Positions 28,232 through 41,690 of a DNA stretch of 64,000 nt are shown in pieces (position 1 is the stretch's first letter; each line of letters begins with the position of its first letter). Under the pieces are notes generated by a model. It did not search any database, had not been told where the DNA came from, and was given only the letters and a program-made list of their open reading frames with translations. The DNA is from Symsagittifera roscoffensis (Eukaryota; Xenacoelomorpha; Acoela; Convolutidae): positions 25,839,378 to 25,903,377 of the forward strand of contig NC_087071.1 of the NCBI RefSeq assembly GCF_963678635.1, read 5' to 3'. Made by a program: the position numbers and the translations under genes.

Positions 28232-30483
28232 TTTTTGATAAGTTTAGCTATGTGATTGAATTTGTTTATGCAAATTGCAAAATTCTTTCTGGTAAGGAGT
28301 TTTCATATTGCATTTTCTAGTTGAACCGCAAGCTTCTTAAGTTTGAAATGGTGAACAGACCGTCCTAGGTTTTTACCGGAACTGACTGCAGCCGCAATGT
28401 AACAAGGTCATTCTACTGGTTATGCGTGGTGTAACTGGGTTCGTGAAATGAAATTGATTTGGCAAACGTATCAACTTTATTTTGATTGATTTGGCTAACG
28501 ACTTTATTTTGTAAGAGACACGTGTTGATTTATCGGCTCTTTCCACTTTCGCTCACATTTTTGAGTTTTTACTTTGTTTTCTGACCCCAAATTCTCAAGA
28601 AAAAGCTCGTTGGGGATCAAACGTGCTATCAAACAATAGCTTTTTTGATCGTGACTTGGATTCTCAGTGTCTAAAATTAAGGTCTGATCTTTCTCGTTTT
28701 AAGGCGAAACTATATGAATTGTAATGAGAAGCAGCTAGCCTCCTAATTTAACTAGATTCAGAATCATTTTTTAATTTCTGTTTCCTTTTCCATCTCTTCA
28801 ATATAAGCATCAATTTTCTGGCGTAACGTGGGGTTTTACAAGGTTAGATGTGAGACCAAATGTGTTTGCCATACACGAATTAGTCTGCATGCTAAATTTT
28901 GAAACAATCGGACAAAGGAGAACTGAGAAATTACTAGTGAAAATTCACTGGTTGGGGGGGGGGGAAATGCACATTTTTGGCCCAATTAAATTTTTGTCTC
29001 TTTCCAAGCCTCCTTTTTAAATTAAATTTGAAAAGCTTATTTGTCATAATGCCATAAAATTTGACTATTTTCCACTTTTCACCCACATTTGAACTTCAAA
29101 TTTGAAAAAAACTGTTTTACGTTGTCCTAATGTAATGAACTTTTGCATGGTGAATCAACTGACTATTTTGAACATTTTTTTTTCATTCCTTTCATCTTAA
29201 CGTCGCGTCTTGAGCCATAGAAACACGTAAGACAAATGAAAAACTTTATCTGGGAAAAAACGAAATGTGGGGGGGGGGATGGAAAAGAGACGAAAACTTT
29301 GCAGGGTAAACAAACTGATAACTGTGAACAGATTTGATCTTCATACTTCACATCGTAACCTTACGCATTTAGCCACAATAACACGTAAACAAACCTAAGA
29401 ATCGATGTCTTGAAAGGTGGCGGGAATGAAACAAATTTTTGCTTTTCAACAAGCTATTTTTGTTTGTAGTTTTATGTGCTTTTACGACAGAATACAATAA
29501 AAACAGATGCTTTCACTGGCTGAACATAAAGCTAAATTAATTTTTGTTCCGACCGCTGAAAATGGGGAGGAATTTTGTGCTCGGGTGTGTTTTAGTTTTT
29601 TCCACTCAAAATCGGTCACCACAAAAAAAAGTCATAGGACTGGGTTGAGCGATATATCATATTAAAGCCCTTTAAATCGTGATTTGAACTACCTTAGAAA
29701 GTTTCTAAAATTTGTTTCTAGTTTTGAGAAAAACCGGTTTGAAACTTTTAATTTTTTGTCATTTTTCGAGCGAGCAAAGTGATAGAGTAACGTTCATTAT
29801 GTAAGAAAATGACCAATTTAGGCTAAAAATTGATATTTTTTGAGAAATAAATTCGAATGCCTTATGGACTACCCGGTAGTTTTGCTTCTCTTGAAAAAAA
29901 ATTAAGAAAATGTTTAATTTTTTTAGTGCAAAAAATAGGGAAAAAATCGAAAAAAGTCAAGAAAAAACTTCCTTCTTTTTTTTCGTTTATGCCTATTTCA
30001 CTAAAATTCTACGCAATTTTATAGCTCTATCATCACATCCGTCGAACAAGAAAAGTCACTATCTTTCAAACTTTTGTTCAATAACTGTTCAAAATTGCAA
30101 TTTATATGGGGAGGGAGAGTCGAAAACATTTGTTTTTTCTTGCTTTTTACACATAGAAAGAGAGTGAAGCAAAGTAATCATCCCACAGATCTGGCGATGT
30201 AGAACAAACAGTGCATGGCTAGTTAGGCTACATTGATTGACACAAAATTAGCTAAATTGACAATTAGGGGAAAAAATTTGAAAAAACTATTCCTCTGTTA
30301 ACTTTTATTGAGCTACGATCAGCAGAGTTAATTTGAGGGCCAAATTTTGTTAAGGATGCGAGAATGAGAGAGAAAGAGCCAATATTTCAATATTTACAAA
30401 ATTGAAACCAGTAAATTCATAACAAACTTTGAAAACAAAGTTCAAAAAGAACTGCTTTTTGGAATATAAAAACTAAGATGATA
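28232..30483. other. Intergenic region upstream of the BAHD-like gene
   Basis: 2.25 kb between the host ATG and the start of element B, which is divergent. It presumably holds the host promoter; no core element is convincing. Decayed pieces of the GGCTCTTTTCCA-ended MITE family occur at about 28536 and 29060-29420. Short open frames (for example 29910-30167) look like chance. Confidence 0.45.
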
Positions 30484-30888
30484 TGGAACCAGATCGAAAC
30501 TAGAGTCTGTGGAACTAAAATCGAAACTAGAATTTTATTATTGGATATTATTCTGATATTTTATCTCTATAAAATATTGAATACTAACCAATCATACTCC
30601 ATCAAACTTACAACCCACTTATTTGTATGTGTTGAAACTACTTGTAGTTTCAACACCAGAACAATTTGAATAAAGCTTAGAAAACAGTTGTTCTGATTCT
30701 GGAACTAACTCGCATAAACCGGTGTACACTAGATCTATTGAGACTAGGAGATATAAGAGTAAGATTAAGATTGGTATTAGACTAAGAAGTTGCACGAATC
30801 TATGCGGCCTAAAATAAGGTAGCGTGACGAGCAGACGGTGTACCTTATCTGAAATTACTCTATGAGTATACCCAAAGGGTATAACTCA
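30484..30888 (+). repeat. Element B 5' LTR (405 bp)
   Basis: TGGAACC...ACTCA. It aligns over its length with A's LTR in element sense, with scattered substitutions and several deletions. The segments around TTGGTATTAGACTAAGAAGT and GTGACGAGCAGACGGTGTAC are nearly unchanged. No partner LTR is in the window. Confidence 0.93.
30629..30656 (+). promoter_or_regulatory. Element B LTR hairpin with compensatory changes
   Basis: Arms GTGTTGAAACTAC and GTAGTTTCAACAC with loop TT. Relative to A two pairs changed on both sides (C-G to T-A, T-A to C-G), so pairing is perfect in both copies. Confidence 0.8.
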
Positions 30889-30890
30889 AC

Positions 30891-30900
30891 TGGTGCGACC
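30891..30900 (+). promoter_or_regulatory. Element B primer-binding site
   Basis: TGGTGCGACC, 2 nt after the LTR, same as A. Confidence 0.85.
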
Positions 30901-31004
30901 AAAAGTCTCAAACAGACCTTAACTAACCTAGCTTTAGAAAAAAATAGATTAGAATTAGAAAAATACAAAATTTCAAAAAAGTTTTTGACAAAAACTTAGT
31001 AGAT

Positions 31005-31211
31005 ATGTCTCTACGACTTAACAGATCAGATCCAATATTCCGAACAATACGAAAACTACCCGGTATTGGGAAAAGACCTCGAACAAGAAACGACATACGA
31101 CTAGGAAGAAATCTATCAATCGATTTCTTGATTGTACGAGAAAAACGAGATCAAATTTTTGCATTTAGAGTAAATCCAGCAGTAAATTTAAATTTTTATT
31201 TACTGACATAA
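31005..31211 (+). CDS. Element B leader small basic protein, 68 aa, intact
   Basis: Starts MSLRLNR and keeps RTIRKLPGIGKRPRTRNDIR, aligning with A's 20519-20725 product over its whole length. That it is uninterrupted in an otherwise broken element may be chance for so short a frame, but sequence conservation shows a real gene. Function unknown; Arg-rich. Confidence 0.7.
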   Translation: MSLRLNRSDPIFRTIRKLPGIGKRPRTRNDIRLGRNLSIDFLIVREKRDQIFAFRVNPAVNLNFYLLT

Positions 31212-31499
31212 AACTTTGAAGAATCATCTTCAAAAACTTTTCATGGCGCTAAACCTAATAATTATACAACAATGACCAACAAAAACAACACTAATCTATC
31301 GTCATGAAAAATTATTTATTGAATATAAAAATACAAAAATTAGTTAGGATAAATCAAACGCTTTTCTCTCCAACCAAACAAATACGAACCAAGTTAAGCT
31401 AACCACAAAAACTCGTAAGAACTAACAGTTTAAGAGGTTAGAAATTACTAACCCAATATTGCAATAATCATCCTAAACCTTATCTCAAGAGACAATATA

Positions 31500-31918
31500 G
31501 GAAACAAACCAACAATTATAAAACACAACTGTTTAATTAGCGACGAAAGATACGACCTCGTAATCACACCACACAGACAAACAATAGGATACATTAGAAC
31601 AATAAGACAAACACTAAGAAAGAAAATTATTAACAGACAGTTACAAGTTATCAGGAAACGCTTTTCAAAACAAAGAAACGCAGTCTCAGAATCAGAAACA
31701 ACCGCAACACAAGAATTTCACAATTTGAAAGACTCAATAAATAAAAACCATCAAATTGACGATCGAATATATTTTACTGACTTAGAAACCACGTCACCAG
31801 CATCGATAAAAGGAAAACGTAGAACAAAAAACTGCTACACAAAAAATCAATACGTCTGTACAATTGGAATCAACCAATAAGACACATTGAAGATTACACG
31901 CTAACAGTCATACAATAC
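31500..31918 (+). pseudogene. Element B pre-gag basic ORF relic
   Basis: Homologous to A's 155-aa ORF, with DLVITPHRQTIGYIRT and a later SESET patch. The frame is broken near the C-terminus and no clean start is visible. Confidence 0.65.
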
Positions 31919-31922
31919 CAAA

Positions 31923-32384
31923 ATGATTCGAACTGAAGATAGCCTAGAAGAATCAGTACTCCCATTTTTAATAAATCCATTAGCTGAAGCTAGAGGGCAG
32001 GTAAAAGTTTACCAGAATTTAATCACAAATTTATTCGAACAAGGAGAAAGTCCATGCACAAAAGAATTTCCCGATGTTAAAATCAAAAGACAACTTCTTG
32101 ACCACTATCTCAAAGGTATATGTAGTCTCACATCAAAATATGGACTATACATCATAGAAATCAGATCACCGAATGCATTTCATGACCAATATCTCATTCA
32201 AACTGATGACGTAGATATTGAGTTTTTAAAAGTTTTTACAGAATACATAAAAAATATACAACATCAAAACTCACAAAGAGCAAACTCAATAATCACAAAC
32301 CATGTATTCTCACTTATGTATAACTATAGACCTATATTAGAATTAAAAGAACCTCAAAGTGATTCACCAACTCAAACATATTGA
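31923..32384 (+). pseudogene. gag: Element B gag N-terminal segment, 153 aa
   Basis: ATG start, with FPDVKIKRQLLDHYLKGICS matching A at 18808-19128, then about 45 more residues that in A lie in the neighbouring frame. It shows that gag originally extended upstream of A's long gag frame. It is stopped at 32384 by a TGA. Confidence 0.75.
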
Positions 32385-35000
32385 CATAGAACTGTACGAC
32401 AAGGAATACATATATTTTCAAAATTTTTAAATGCAAATTGTGAAGATCTAACTAGTAATGACATAACACAACATGTTAAACACGATTTATAAAAAATCTT
32501 AGCATGGTTCATAATCGATTATTTTAGTCAAAATATTGATCTTATTGCACAAGCAAGAAAAATTTTAGACCACAAAATACAAATGACGAAACCATACTAG
32601 CAGACAAAACAGATTTTGTTTGGGACCCTGAATGGTCTCATGAATCATTTTTTAATAAGCCAACCGATATTTCAAGTCAAGCAATTAGCACAATTTCTAT
32701 TCACAAAGATTACTTAGAGTAAAATTGACGCAACACCCTTGAACTATAGTTCATCCTTCCTTGAAAGAACAGGAAAAAAAAGTTTAACCCTAATTCTATA
32801 AATTAAGACAACTTAAATGGAACAAGAAACCTTACACAACCAGATATGCAAACCCCATCATATTTCGTAAGTGAAGAAATAGTTGAAAAAATAACAACGA
32901 GAGAAGCACAACGAAGTATTTCACCTATTCAAATCAATTTTACAACTCCAAAACTAAAAACCCAACGCTACAACAAACAATTATACAGTCCACAGTAAAA
33001 CCCTCTGTTGGTCAAAAATATTCACAAATGGACTACTCAACGTTTCGACCAGTATAAAAACCATCAAATAAACAAAAAACATCACATAGAAATAACTTTG
33101 TTGAACTTAATTATAACTATGTAAATAGGTCAAAAACAAAAAAACCTTCTAATATGAATATTCAGACCTACTCATTTTCACAAAGTTAAAATATACCACA
33201 ACAGACTTCCATTACAGTACATTTTAATGTGCAACCACGATCCTCACAAGAACAAAGTTTAAAGAAAAATTACCCATTTTTTCAACAAAATAAAAATAAT
33301 ACAAATAGATACCATACCAGAAATCAACCTCCTTATTATACAACTAATTATTTTCCATCAGATAATGAAGAATGCTCTCATCGAAATCATCAACAACTTT
33401 ATTCAAGCCAAAGACCTCGTTCTTATAATATTGACCAACCAGATATTTTCGAACCATATACACAAGACGAACAAATACAACAACCTAGAAATAATCCAAC
33501 ATTTTACAACAATAAATTTCAACAACAAAATCCAGTCCAAACATAATCTTACCAACCAACTAAAAAGCATAACAAAATTCCACTCGCATATTAATTACAA
33601 CAACGTGAAATAACAAAAAGCCAACTCACAAACTTTTCTCAAATGCCAAATAACGCAGAATCACTACAAATGACTATGAATCCATACCTAATGGGTAGAT
33701 CATCAATATCATCGAAAAAACCACTAATGGTATTTACAGGCACAGACCCTGAATACTCTGTAGAAAATTACCTAAATGCAGTCACAGCAAATTTGATTTT
33801 AAATATAGGACCTGAACCAGTAAACACAAGAAATCTCAAAAATGTTTGATTCTGAAAGAAACAAACCACATCAACCAGTTTTATGCAATGATATTCGTAG
33901 ACTACCAAATGAAACAATTAAACAACTCGCAGTAAGAATTAAAACACTAGTCCGAAAAGCATATTCTTTCAATACCCATGATTATAAAAATACAAAAATG
34001 ACAGAAAATCCTAATGATGACTCTAACACCTCAATTGCAAAAAAAAATAGCAACAAAAAAGAGAGCATCAGATCCTTCCTCAACCCGAGAACCAGATTTA
34101 GACTTTAGGAATTTAGTAGATAAACTAGAACAAGCAAAAATCACCATAAAATTAGAATATACGGAAAACCTAAAGCTACAATATGTCAACAACATCCAAA
34201 CCACTACTTCACATATAAACAATATTCACGACTCCGATACAGAATTATCTGAAAAAATCACAGAAATCTTAAACATCTACGAGAAAAACCCAAATTTTAA
34301 AGGCAAGCCATCATTAAAAAAATGGTACAATTATTGCCAAAGATATGGGTACAGCGTGGCCAAGTGCAGACAAAAACAACAGGACAATCAAAATAAACCG
34401 CAAAAGAATAGAGAACCAAATAAATCAATTCATCAGCACATGAAAAAAGGTCAACATTTACCCAAAAAAAACATTCATAGTTTTAAAAGTTCAGTAAAGC
34501 CACTTCCAAAAAACTCAAATTACCCTAGACAACAATCACCTTATAATCCGAATTATCGAGGACGATCACCAAATCAAAGAAATTCACAAAAATTCTAACA
34601 AAACAGATATAGTCGATCAAACAGTCGAAATATTCAATATCGAAATAACTATTCAAGATCAATTTTAGGAATAGATGTTATTCAAATGATCGATCTAGAA
34701 ACTCTTCTTACAATAGAAATAGAAATTATTCCAACAATAGGACTAGAAACTACTCAAATGATCGAAATCATAGATATCAAAATATTAGATCACGCGATTT
34801 TTCTAACAGCAGATCAAACTATCACAGATCAAAATATAACAACTATCAAAATAGATCACGCGATAATTAACAGAACAGAAATTCAAGACATAACAACAGA
34901 CAAAGAAACTAATGTCAATCACCACATACGAATAACACACGTTATCAAAATTCACAACAAAATTACAGGAGTAGTACACCTAAACATCGAAGGCAGATAA
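32385..35000 (+). pseudogene. gag: Element B gag relic, duplicate unit 1
   Basis: Broken pieces of gag: Asn/Gln-rich part (33229-33546), capsid-like YSVENYLNAVTANLILNIGP (33643-33849), FDSERNKPHQPVLCNDIRRL (33842-34108), a zinc-knuckle relic, and an Arg/Ser/Asn tail. The knuckle's first Cys of A is Tyr in this unit (WYNYCQRYGYSVAKC), so the knuckle has lost metal ligands. The equivalent of about 30 capsid residues is deleted after NTRNLKNV in both units. Confidence 0.8.
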
Positions 35001-35068
35001 ATCAAGTACATACAATCGAAGAAACTCAACCAGACCCCCCTGGTATTGATAATAACGAAAGCACAGAA

Positions 35069-35816
35069 TTGCAATTAAATCACATCAATTTCGAATCTAC
35101 AGACAGTGAAAGTGACACAGAAAATGCAATTTCAATAAACTTCATACATGTTGAAAATGACTACGAGCCTTTTATATACGAACAAACAATACATTCGCAC
35201 ATCTATCAAAATCATGATCAATTTCTCTTAAATTATTATACGAGACCTATAAGCAGTAACAAAACAATAGAAATAACAGTAGAAGAAATAATAGAAGAAA
35301 AACCCACAGAAGGTTCAAGCACAAATAACCTTATATCAAAATATACCTACAGAACCGCATTTACCAAAAGGAAAAACCTGGACAAACCCACTTCATTTAG
35401 AAAGTCCAAAATTTAATGAACTTCAAATCCCAGACCTTGAAATTGATTTTTTCATAGATTCCGGAGCGGAATCAAATATTATCAACATCCCCACTTGGAA
35501 TGAAACAAAAGTTTTACATTCGAAATTATTACCTTTCAAAACAACAAGCAGGCTAGCAACAGCACAAGGATTAACCTCAAAGAATTATGGAAAAATCAAA
35601 CATCTTCTTTTTCCCACTCGAACAATGGAACAGAACAAACTTGTGAGCAAACCATTTAAACAAATCTTCCACATCACAGATAAAAAACATAATATCATTG
35701 GAATTCCATTTAATGCTAAATATATACCAACTATAAATATCCTAAAGAGCAGAATTCATATGAAAGATAAGTACATAAGAATGAAAAACACAGCTTTAAC
35801 ATTTTTTCAAAGATGA
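35069..35816 (+). pseudogene. pro: Element B linker and protease relic, unit 1
   Basis: The acidic linker (SDTENAISINFIHVEN) is followed in the neighbouring frame by the catalytic FFIDSGAESNI motif and HNIIGIPFNAKYIPT. A frame break lies between linker and protease. Confidence 0.75.
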
Positions 35817-35949
35817 AACAAACAACCACCTTTTTTTCTCTAAATTTTACCCTATTTACAACCAGAAACGGAAACACTTGAAACTACTAGCAGGTTATAT
35901 TTATAACTTTTAATCAAACAAGCTCAACAATTTGATAAAGAACAGAATA

Positions 35950-36780
35950 AACATTATCTCTAAATTTCTGATCTTGAATTCAGACCAATTCATAAATTTT
36001 TCCGAGTAACAATTTCATCTATTAAACACATGAAATACTCCAACTCAGACATGATTTCCTTACATGTATATAACAATTCTCCATATGAAATAACCCCTAC
36101 CTCTAGGACTCTTAGGTTACTGTGAAACTAACGCAATATTTTCTCCCGCAAAGGAACTAGCGTATAGACTAAATAGGATTTTAAAACTATTAGATTTATG
36201 TCAATCAACAATTCTTGACGAAGAATTATCGATTAATAATATAATAAGTAAAGAAAAACGAAACACAGGCTATTTCACTACTAAATTTACCTCTAAAACC
36301 TGATGCATTTCTCCAGTAAATAAAGAAGAACATCCAAAAGGTAACAAGTTTATAAACCCCGTTATCCTTTTAACAAAAGGAGAATCGTTAAAAATAGTTC
36401 TAGATGCAAGATACCTCAATTCACTCAATGATGAATCTAAATGTAATTGGCCTATTGAACCAATTCAAGTAATTCTCACAAAAATAAACGGTAAGTAATT
36501 CACAACAGCAGATAGGATTAATGCATATAATCAAATGCCGTTAAACGAACAATCCAGACGATTAACACATTTCGTTATTGAAAACCAGCAATATGAATTC
36601 AACAAAATATTCATTGGAAATTTCATAGGACCAGCAGCATTCTCAGCATTCATGAGTAAAATTTTCCGACCACTCATACTCAATAAAAAGGCAATCACAT
36701 AGTTAGACGATGATTTTATGCAATCACAAACAAAAGACGAAATGTTCATTGTTTTAGAGAAATATCATTTGAATTAACTA
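35950..36780 (+). pseudogene. pol: Element B RT relic, unit 1, truncated
   Basis: Scattered RT segments (IVLDARYLNSL-like; then GPAAFSAFMSKIFRP). The YLDD region is changed to a stop plus LDDDF. It is cut at 36781 by the duplication junction. Confidence 0.7.
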
Positions 36781-36783
36781 CGC

Positions 36784-38940
36784 GAAATAGTTGAAAAAAT
36801 AACAACGACAGAAGCACAACGAAGTTTTTCACCTATTCAAATCAATTTTACAACTCCAAAACTAAAAACCCAACGCTACAACAAACAATTATACAGTCCA
36901 CAGTAAAACCCTCTGTTGCTCAAAAATATTCACAAATGGACTACTCAACGTTTCGATCAGTAAAAAACCATCAAATAAACAAAAAACATCACACAGAAAT
37001 AATTTTGCGGAACTTAATTATAACTATGTAAATAGGTCAAAAACAAAAAAACCTTCTAATATGAATACTCAGACCTACTCATTTTCACAAAGTTAAAATA
37101 TACCCCAGCAGACTTCCATTACAGTAAATTTTAATGTGCAACCACGATCCTCACAAGAACAAAGTTAAAAAAAATTACCCATTTTTTCAACAAAATAAAA
37201 ATAATACAAATAGATACCATACCAGAAATCAACCTCCTTATTATACAACTAATTATTTTCCATCAGATGATGAAGAATGCTCTCATCAAAATCATCAACA
37301 ACTTTATTCAAGCCAAAGACCTCGTTCTTATAATATTGACCAACCAGATATTTTCGAACCATATACATAAGACGAACAAATACAACAACCTAGAAATAAT
37401 CCAACATTTTACAACAATAAATTTCAACAACAAAATCCAGTCCAAACATAATCTTACCAACCAACTAAAAAACATAACAAAATTCCACTCGCATATTAAT
37501 TACAACAACGTGAAATAACAAAAAACCAACTCACAAACTTTTCTCAAATGCCAAATAACGCAGAATCACTACAAATGACTATGAATCCATACCTAATGGG
37601 TAGATCATCAATATCATCGAAAAAACCACTAATGGTATTTACAGGCACAGACCCTGAATACTCTGTAGAAAATTACCTAAATGCAGTCACAGCAAATTTG
37701 ATTTTAAATATAGGACCTGAACCAGTAAACACAAGAAATCTCAAAAATGTTTGATTCTGAAAGAAACAAACCACATCAACCAGTTTTATGCAATGATATT
37801 CGTAGACTACCAAATGAAACAATTAAACAACTCGCAGTAAGAATTAAAACACTAGTCCGAAAAGCATATTCTTTCAATACCCATGATTATAAAATTACAA
37901 AAATGACAGAAATCTTAATGATGACTCTAACACCTCAAATGCAAAAAAATAGCAACAAAAAAGAGAGCATCAGATCCTTCCTCAACCCGAGAACCAGATT
38001 TAGACTTTAGGAATTTAGTAGATAAAGTAGAACAAGCAAAAATAAACCATAAAATTAGAAGAAACGGAAAACCTAAAGCCACAATATGTCAACAACATCC
38101 AAACCACTACTTCACATATAAACAATATTCACGACTCCGATACAGAATTATCTGAAAAAATCACAGAAATCTTAAACATCTACGAGAAAAATCCAAATTT
38201 TAAAGGCAAGCCATCATTAAAAAAATGGTGCAATTATTGCCAAAGATATGGGTACAGCATGGCCAAGTGCAGACAAAAACAACAGGACAATCAAAATAAA
38301 CCGCAAAAGAATAGAGAACCAAATAAATCAATTGATCAGCACATGAAAAAAGGTCAAAATTTACCCAACAAAAACATTCATAGTTTTAAAAGTTCAGTAA
38401 AGCCACTTCCAAAAAACTCAAATTACCCTAGACAACAATCACCTTATAATCCGAATTATCGAGGACGATCACCATATCAAAGAACACAAAAATTCTAACA
38501 AAACAGATATAGTCGATCGAACAGTCGAAATATTCAATATCGAAATAACTATTCAAGATCAATTTCAAACCGACTTGAACTATTGTTTGATGCCAGTTCT
38601 CATTCAAATTCTAGGAATAGATGTTATTCAAATGATCGATCTAGAAACTCTTCATACAATAGAAATAGAAATTATTCCAACAATAGGACTAGAAACTACT
38701 CAAATGATCGAAATCATAGATATCAAAAAATTAGATCACGCGATTTTTCTAACAGCAGATCAAACTATCACAGATCAAAATATAACAACTATCAAAATAG
38801 ATCACGCGATAATTAACAGAACAGAAATTCAAGACATAACAACAGACAAAGAAACTAATGTCAATCACCACATACGAATAACACACGTTATCAAAATTCA
38901 CAACAAAATTACAGGAGTAGTACACCTAAACATCGAAGGC
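36784..38940 (+). pseudogene. gag: Element B gag relic, duplicate unit 2
   Basis: Same segments as unit 1. Here the knuckle reads WCNYCQRYGYSMAKC, keeping the first two Cys but with Tyr for the ligand His. The Arg/Ser/Asn tail is open in two frames (38575-38946), a by-product of its repeat composition. Confidence 0.78.
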
Positions 38941-39013
38941 AGATAAATCAAGTACAAACAATCGAAGAAAATCAACCAGACCCCCTGGTATTGATAATAA
39001 CGAAAGCACAGAA

Positions 39014-39761
39014 TTGCAATTAAATCACATCAATTTCGAATCTACAGACAGTGAAAGTGACACAGAAAATGCAATTTCAATAAACTTCATACATGTTGAA
39101 AATGACTACGAGCCTTTTATATACGAACAAACAATACATTCGCACATCTATCAAAATCATGATCAATTTCTCTTAAATTATTATACGAGACCTATAAGCA
39201 GTAACAAAACAATAGAAATAACAGTAGAAGAAATAATAGAAGAAAAACCCACAGAAGGTTCAAGCACAAATAACCTTATATCAAAATATACCTAAAGAAC
39301 CGCATTTACCAAAAGGAAAAACCTGGACAAACCCACTTCATTTAGAAAGTCCAAAATTTAATGAACTTCAAATCCCAGACCTTGAAATTGATTTTTTCAT
39401 AGATTCCGGAGCGGAATCAAATATTATCAACATCCCCACTTGGAATGAAACAAAAGTTTTACATTCGAAATTATTACCTTTCAAAACAACAAGCAGGCTA
39501 GCAACAGCACAAGGATTAACCTCAAAGAATTATGGAAAAATCAAACATCTTCTTTTTCCCACTCGAACAATGGAACAGAACAAACTTGTGAGCAAACCAT
39601 TTAAACAAATCTTCCACATCACAGATAAAAAACATAATATCATTGGAATTCCATTTAATGCTAAATATATACCAACTATAAATATCCTAAAGAGCAGAAT
39701 TCATATGAAAGATAAGTACATAAGAATGAAAAACACAGCTTTAACATTTTTTCAAAGATGA
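39014..39761 (+). pseudogene. pro: Element B linker and protease relic, unit 2
   Basis: A copy of 35069-35816. The linker is now stopped earlier by TAA at the YT* position, and the DSGAESNI motif is retained in the adjacent frame. Confidence 0.75.
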
Positions 39762-39879
39762 AACAAACAACCACCTTTTTTTCTCTAAATTTTACCCTAT
39801 TTACAACCAGAAACGGAAACACTTGAAACCACTAGCAGGTTATATTTATAACTTTTAATCAAACAAGCTCAACAATTTG

Positions 39880-41690
39880 ATAAAGAACAGAATAAACATT
39901 ATCTCTAAATTTCTGATCTTGAATTCAGACCAATTCATAAATTTTTCCGAGTAACAATTTCATCTATTAAACACATGAAATACTCCAACTCAGACATGAT
40001 TTCCTTACATGTATATAACAATTCTCCATATGAAATAACCCCTACCTCTAGGACTCTTAGGTTACTGTGAAACTAACGCAATATTTTCTCCCGCAAAGGA
40101 ACTAGCGTATAGACTAAATAGGATTTTAAAACTATTAGATTTATGTCAATCAACAATTCTTGACGAAGAATTATCGATTAATAATATAATAAGTAAAGAA
40201 AAACGAAACAAAGGTTATTTCACCACTAAATTTACCTCTAAAACCTGATGCATTTCTCCAGTAATTAAAGAAGAACATCCAAAAAGTAACAAGTTTATAA
40301 ACCCCGTTATCCTTTTAACAAAAGGAGAATCGTTAAAAATAGTTCTAGATGCAAGATACTTGAATTCACTCAATGATGAATCTAAATGTAATTGGCCTAT
40401 TGAACCAATTCAAGTAATTCTCACAAAAATAAACGGTAAGTAATTCACAACAGCAGATATGATTAATGCATATAATCAAATGCCGTTAGACGAACAATCC
40501 AGACGATTAACACATTCCGTTATTGAAAACCAGCAATATGAATTTTGGAAATTTCATAGGACCAGCAGCATTCTCAGCATTCATGAGTAAAATTTTCCGA
40601 CCACTCATACTCAATAAAAAGGCAATCACATATTTAGACGATGATTTTATGCAATCACAAACAAAAGACGAAATGTTCATTGTTTTAGAGAAATATCATT
40701 TGAATTAACTACACGCAAACATGAAAGCAGCCCCGGATAAATCACATTTTTTTTCTAACACGAGTAAAACTCCTTGGAAACATTATAGAATGAAACACTA
40801 TAACCCCATTAAAATCTCGCATCGATGCAATCCAAAAACTCCAACCACCTTCAAATAAAAAGAAAATACAAGAGTTTCTTGGAATATTAAACTTCTGAAG
40901 TAAAGACGTTTATAAAATGCAGATATACTTAAGACCATTCTACAACATCCTTAGACAACAGAAAAATTTTGAATGGACAACAGAACATCAAACACGATTT
41001 GAAGAAATCAAAACTCTCCTCATTGAACAATTATCAAATACTCGTCCAGATCCCGATCAATCATTTTATGCCATGCGCGACACCTCTAACTTTGGCATCG
41101 GTGCAGCATTATTACAATCTCACAACGGAAAATATAAATTGAACCTCATTTCAGCAAACTCTAGACTATTCACACAAGCTGAGTTTAGACTTTCTGCTCT
41201 TATGAGAGAATGCACAGCCAAAATATTTACACTTACAGAATATGAACTTTTAATACATTGGATCAAAACATACAACAGTTTTGTTTACAGATCATAAACC
41301 CATAATTTTCCTTTTTACACAGAAATCAAACCCAAACCATGAGTTTATAGATTTCAACTAATTTTATTGAAGTTCCCAAACTTACATATAGATTGGACAG
41401 CAGGAAAAAACCTCGCACTACCAGATACTCGTATTAGAAATACACCACCTGAATTGTTAACAAGAAAAACAACGGGCAAAATACCACAAAATGTCAAGTT
41501 TTTCCTTGCACAAGATGAAACTTCACCAAGATTACAATGCAAATATGCAGTAAAAGCTGATATAGACCAATCACAATTCAATAATCTACAATATTTTGCA
41601 CTATTTTTAGATTGTCAAAACAATCACTACGAAGTAGATCTACTAGGAAAATGTACATTTAAACCGATACCATATTTCTCATGGATTTAA
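39880..41690 (+). pseudogene. pol: Element B RT and RNase H relic
   Basis: The palm region holds ITYLDDDFMQSQ (YLDD kept) at 40523-40708. The connection and RNase H (40917-41297) show YAMRDTSNFGIGAALL, in which the catalytic D is kept but the following Ala is changed. The tail is at 41367-41690. Several stops. At the RT/integrase junction B has ACATTTAAACC, one T fewer than A, and needs no shift. Confidence 0.85.

Larger units (their letters stand above)
32876..36781 (+). repeat. Tandem duplication in element B, unit 1
   Basis: From GAAATAGTTGAAAAAATAAC to GAATTAACTAC. It spans gag middle through the RT palm. Unit 2 begins at 36784, an offset of 3,908 bp. Confidence 0.9.
36784..40711 (+). 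repeat. Tandem duplication in element B, unit 2
   Basis: Near-identical to unit 1, with small indels and substitutions, so the duplication is fairly recent relative to B's own divergence from A. Unlike unit 1, it continues into the rest of RT, RNase H and integrase. Confidence 0.9.
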
